The notes below the pieces were generated by a model. That model was not told where the DNA came from. It made no database searches and saw nothing but the letters and a program-made list of their open reading frames with translations. Positions 42,667-45,161 of a stretch of DNA of 45,161 nucleotides are shown one piece after another; position 1 is the first letter of the stretch; each line of letters begins with the position of its first letter. This stretch comes from JAQXGO01 sp045592445. GTDB lineage: Bacteria > Bacillota > Clostridia > UMGS1883 > UMGS1540. Position numbers and translations under genes: made by a program. The DNA lies in the NCBI GenBank assembly GCA_045592445.1, contig JAZNUV010000033.1, forward strand, positions 1 through 45,161, given 5' to 3'.

Positions 42667-43281
42667 ATGCGGATGCGAAATAAAAAACATGCCAAAGAGC
42701 GCATGGAAGCAACAACAGATTATTTACTTGCCGAAGCAGCGGATTTTTCGCCTCAGCTTCCCTTTCATATCGAAATTGGATGCGGAAAAGGTGCGTTTAT
42801 TGCACAGACTGCATATTTGCATCCCCAAATCCAGTTTTTAGCAGTGGAAAAAGTCACGAGTGTGATGGTGCTTGCCCTTGAAAAAGCGGCAGCGGCAGAA
42901 CTTCCCAATGTGCAATTCTTGCTCGGTGATGTTATGCGTCTTGCAGATTTGCCACAAAAAGGAAAGTGCGAACGGATTTATTTGAATTTCAATGACCCCT
43001 GGCCCCGTCCCCGCCACGCAAAGCGCCGTTTGACTGCGCCCGGATATTTGCAGTTTTACAAGTCCTTGCTTGCTCCGGACGGAGAAATATGGTTAAAAAC
43101 TGATAATGTTCCCTATTTTGATTTTTCTCTTCGTACCTTTGCAGAAAATGGTTTTTCTCTCTATGATGTCACACGGGATTTGCATAGCCTGAATGACCCC
43201 GAGAATGTTAAGACCGAGTACGAAACAAATTTCGCATCGCAAGGTATTAAAATCAATCGCCTAAAAGCAAAGCTTATGTAA
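42667..43281 (+). CDS. trmB: tRNA (guanine46-N7)-methyltransferase
   Basis: SAM-dependent enzyme, 204 residues, methylating G46 in the variable loop of tRNA. The N-terminus MRMRNKKHAKER is followed by the SAM motif IEIGCGKGAFI and the TrmB signature NFNDPWPRPRHAKRRL; the C-terminal TEYETNFASQGIKINRLKA is diagnostic. The start ATG has AAAGGA ten bases upstream. It lies 26 bases after the ABC-like gene and is terminated by a shared hairpin. Confidence 0.96.
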   Translation: MRMRNKKHAKERMEATTDYLLAEAADFSPQLPFHIEIGCGKGAFIAQTAYLHPQIQFLAVEKVTSVMVLALEKAAAAELPNVQFLLGDVMRLADLPQKGKCERIYLNFNDPWPRPRHAKRRLTAPGYLQFYKSLLAPDGEIWLKTDNVPYFDFSLRTFAENGFSLYDVTRDLHSLNDPENVKTEYETNFASQGIKINRLKAKLM

Positions 43282-43284
43282 TAA

Positions 43285-43312
43285 AATATCCCCCGCTATT
43301 GCGGGGGATATT
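43285..43312. terminator. bidirectional hairpin between trmB and the CBS gene
   Basis: Perfect 12-bp stem (43285-43296 with 43301-43312), loop TATT, between two convergent stops; only short T-runs flank it. Confidence 0.75.
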
Positions 43313-43314
43313 GA

Positions 43315-43710
43315 TTACCGTTTTTCTGTAAAATATCGAATCACATCTTGTCTTGTAATAATTCCGATAAAAAGATTTCTGTCATCTACAAGCGGCACAA
43401 AATTCTGGCGCAGAACACGTTCCAAAAGTTCTTGCAACGATACATCTACACGTGCGGCGGGGTTCCAATCCTTTCGAATAATATCCCGAATCAGATGTTC
43501 CTCCTGCGCACGTATATCGCCGCCCTTTTCAAGAAGATGCCATAAAAAGTCACCCTCGCTGACGCTGCCGGCGTAGCTTCCGTCCTCCCGGATGACAGGA
43601 ATGGCCGTAAATCCATGTGCGCGAAGCTTTTCAAGCCCTTGCCGCACCGTATTATCATCCTGTATGTAACAAATCGTGCTTTTCGCTTTCAGTAGAAAAA
43701 TCGCATTCAT
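43315..43710 (-). CDS. CBS-domain pair protein
   Basis: A 131-residue protein made of two CBS domains and nothing else. Repeated segments are LEKLRAHGFTAIPVIREDGSYAG and LRQNFVPLVDDRNLFIGIITRQD (each a beta-alpha-beta CBS core). Stand-alone CBS pairs usually bind adenine nucleotides; the partner is unknown. GGAGG five bases before the ATG. It follows the aminotransferase by 21 bases, so the two are probably co-transcribed. Confidence 0.88.
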   Translation of the reverse strand: MNAIFLLKAKSTICYIQDDNTVRQGLEKLRAHGFTAIPVIREDGSYAGSVSEGDFLWHLLEKGGDIRAQEEHLIRDIIRKDWNPAARVDVSLQELLERVLRQNFVPLVDDRNLFIGIITRQDVIRYFTEKR

Positions 43711-43731
43711 AATTGCCTCCGAATTGCGGTA

Positions 43732-44922
43732 TTACCGAAGTGACATGAGAAATGTTTCCAGTCTGTCAAGTCCCTTTTCGATATTTTCCATCGAAGTAGC
43801 ATAAGACCAACGCACATAACCTTCCGCCATAAAGCCATCACCCGGCACAACCGCGACAAGTGCTTTTTCAAGAAATAACTCTGCGAAAGTGTTGGCAGAT
43901 AAAATCTTCGTACCATCACATGTCTTTCCGTAGAGTTCTTTCATGTTCATCATAACGTAGAATGCGCCCTGAGGCATAATGCACGAAACTCCATCCATGC
44001 GGTTTATGCGCTCCACCATATACTCTCTTCTTTTTTTGTATTTTGCCTTCATGTCTGCCACAAAATCCAATCCACCTTCAAGCGCTGCAACAGCGGCAAC
44101 CTGCGCAATGGAATTCGGATTCGAGGTAGCATGACTTTGTACATTTCCCATAAGCTTTGCTATCTTTTCATTCGATGCTGTGTAGCCGATACGCCAACCC
44201 GTCATCGCAAAAGTTTTAGAAAGCCCATTTACAATGATTGTACGCTCTTTAATTTCCTCTCCCAAGGAAGCGATGGAAACACGTTCTCCTTCGTAAATCA
44301 GATGCTCATAAATTTCGTCGGAAACTACATAGATATCCTTTTCGACGCATATCGCAGCAATTTCCTCAAGCTCCTCCCTGTTATATACCATACCCGTCGG
44401 GTTTGAAGGGCTATTTAAAACCAAAGCCTTCGTACGCGGTGTAATCGCATTGCGAAGTGCATCCGCGGTAAACTTAAAGTTATTTTCTTCACTTGTCTCA
44501 AGATACACAGGCACACCATCCGCCAATTTGACCATTTCAGGATAGCTTACCCATGCCGGTATGGGCACGATGACCTCATCGCCCGGATTTAAAATTGCAC
44601 CAAAAACATTCGTCAGCGAATGTTTGGCTCCGTTACTGACAACAATTTGTGATGGTGTATATTGAAGACCATTCTCGTTTTGCAGTTTTTTGCAGATTGC
44701 TTTTTTCAGCGCCGGCGTACCCGATGCCGGCGTATATTTGGTTGCGCCCGCGCGGATTGCCTCAATTGCCGCCTCTTTAATATGATCCGGCGTATCAAAA
44801 TCCGGCTCACCTGCACCAAAACCGACAACATCTATCCCTTCTGCCTTCATTGCCTTGTATTTTGAATCAATCAAAAGCGTCGGTGACGCGCTAATACCGG
44901 AATATTTTTTTGAAATTTGCAT
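43732..44922 (-). CDS. class I aminotransferase, aspartate aminotransferase type
   Basis: A 396-residue PLP enzyme of fold type I. SPSNPTG (171-177, Asn174), SDEIYEHL with Asp202, and GLSKTFAMTGWRIGY with Schiff-base Lys236 are the AspB-type signature. Probably interconverts aspartate and oxaloacetate, which would feed asd and dapA, but subgroup Ib enzymes vary. AAAGGGG precedes the ATG, and its own promoter lies upstream. Confidence 0.92.
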   Translation of the reverse strand: MQISKKYSGISASPTLLIDSKYKAMKAEGIDVVGFGAGEPDFDTPDHIKEAAIEAIRAGATKYTPASGTPALKKAICKKLQNENGLQYTPSQIVVSNGAKHSLTNVFGAILNPGDEVIVPIPAWVSYPEMVKLADGVPVYLETSEENNFKFTADALRNAITPRTKALVLNSPSNPTGMVYNREELEEIAAICVEKDIYVVSDEIYEHLIYEGERVSIASLGEEIKERTIIVNGLSKTFAMTGWRIGYTASNEKIAKLMGNVQSHATSNPNSIAQVAAVAALEGGLDFVADMKAKYKKRREYMVERINRMDGVSCIMPQGAFYVMMNMKELYGKTCDGTKILSANTFAELFLEKALVAVVPGDGFMAEGYVRWSYATSMENIEKGLDRLETFLMSLR

Positions 44923-44951
44923 ATGTACACCCCTTTTTCATAATCCTATTT

Positions 44952-44980
44952 ATCATACTATATTTACGTAAAAAATGCAA
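44952..44980 (-). promoter_or_regulatory. sigma-A promoter of the aminotransferase gene
   Basis: TTGCAT (44975-44980) and TATGAT (44952-44957), 17-base spacer, minus strand. Confidence 0.75.
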
Positions 44981-45021
44981 TAGAAATTTACTGAAAAGTT
45001 GAAAAAATTTACAAAATTCTA

Positions 45022-45069
45022 TAAAAGTTCACGGGACGGAAACAAATTACGCATTCTGTTTCCGTCCCG
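45022..45069 (-). terminator. terminator of the truncated gene at the right edge
   Basis: A 13-bp perfect stem (45032-45044 with 45057-45069) with a 12-base loop; on the minus strand it is followed within five bases by CTTTTA. It separates the last gene from the aminotransferase promoter. Confidence 0.7.
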
Positions 45070-45080
45070 CATATTTTATG

Positions 45081-45161
45081 TTAACTTCCAAAATCTTCAA
45101 TAAGTGCCATTGCCTCTTCTTTAGACTCTACCACAATGCCGCGACACAATTTTTCATAATC
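45081..45161 (-). CDS. 3' end of an unidentified gene
   Basis: The final 26 codons of a minus-strand gene entering from the right edge, ending EEAMALIEDFGS and stop, followed by a terminator hairpin. The fragment is too short to identify; the helix-like ending and terminator support that it is a real C-terminus. Confidence 0.55.
   Translation of the reverse strand, partial: DYEKLCRGIVVESKEEAMALIEDFGS

Overview
The window is a chromosomal segment of a low-to-moderate GC, Gram-positive, endospore-forming Clostridia-type bacterium. The evidence is strong AGGAGG ribosome binding sites, consensus sigma-A promoters with 17-bp spacers, a sporulation sigma-K factor with a pro-sequence, an MBOAT/DHHW/DUF4358 cluster, an SLH-domain protein and ClpE-like and CD1247-like proteins. 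I cannot name the species. There is no phage, insertion sequence or CRISPR array: this is mostly core chromosome, with a few less-described clusters.

Left part (1-13.8 kb, almost all minus strand). A truncated DUF1934 gene is followed by a ferredoxin-trmN6-rsmI unit (the last two overlap by one base) and a ClpE-like AAA+ unfoldase. Next come a pair of CUT1 sugar ABC permeases with no binding protein or ATPase in the window, an efp/CD1247-like pair whose second protein ends in an alternating Cys-Asp tail, and a diaminopimelate/lysine pathway operon (SLH-propeller protein, asd, dapA, dapB). A GT-C-like membrane protein closes the block.

Middle (13.8-26 kb). ruvX and a DUF1292 gene lead into a probable 6S RNA gene with its own terminator. 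Divergently, mutY and an alkyltransferase-like gene precede an ABC exporter, pro-sigma-K (preceded by a sigma-K-like promoter) and a convergent sporulation-type polysaccharide deacetylase. rpmF, an HPr-family gene, uvrC, topA and trmFO follow: translation, DNA repair and DNA topology genes.

Right part (26-45 kb). prs leads into a compact polysaccharide module: membrane dehydratase, Wzz-like adaptor, BY-kinase and PHP phosphatase, followed by a diacylglycerol-kinase family gene, a U32 protein (RlhA-like) and a YgjV-like membrane protein. Convergent to it lies the lipoprotein DUF4358-MBOAT-DHHW cluster, probably for O-acylation of a cell-surface polymer. A lone tRNA-Glu(CTC), radC and an SGNH hydrolase come next. 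Then a promoter drives an unrecognised polytopic membrane protein, overlapping a tandem ABC-ATPase-like protein that has lost essentially all catalytic motifs, then trmB. A CBS protein, an aspartate aminotransferase and a truncated gene end the window.

The most unusual items are the catalytically eroded tandem ABC protein with its membrane partner, the Cys-Asp tail protein, the orphan sugar permease pair with repeats around its promoter, and several enzymes whose signature motifs are altered (MGMT family PCFR, HPr Lys17/Thr18, deacetylase NAAW, ClpE-like PGY loop). The 6S RNA call rests on hand folding.
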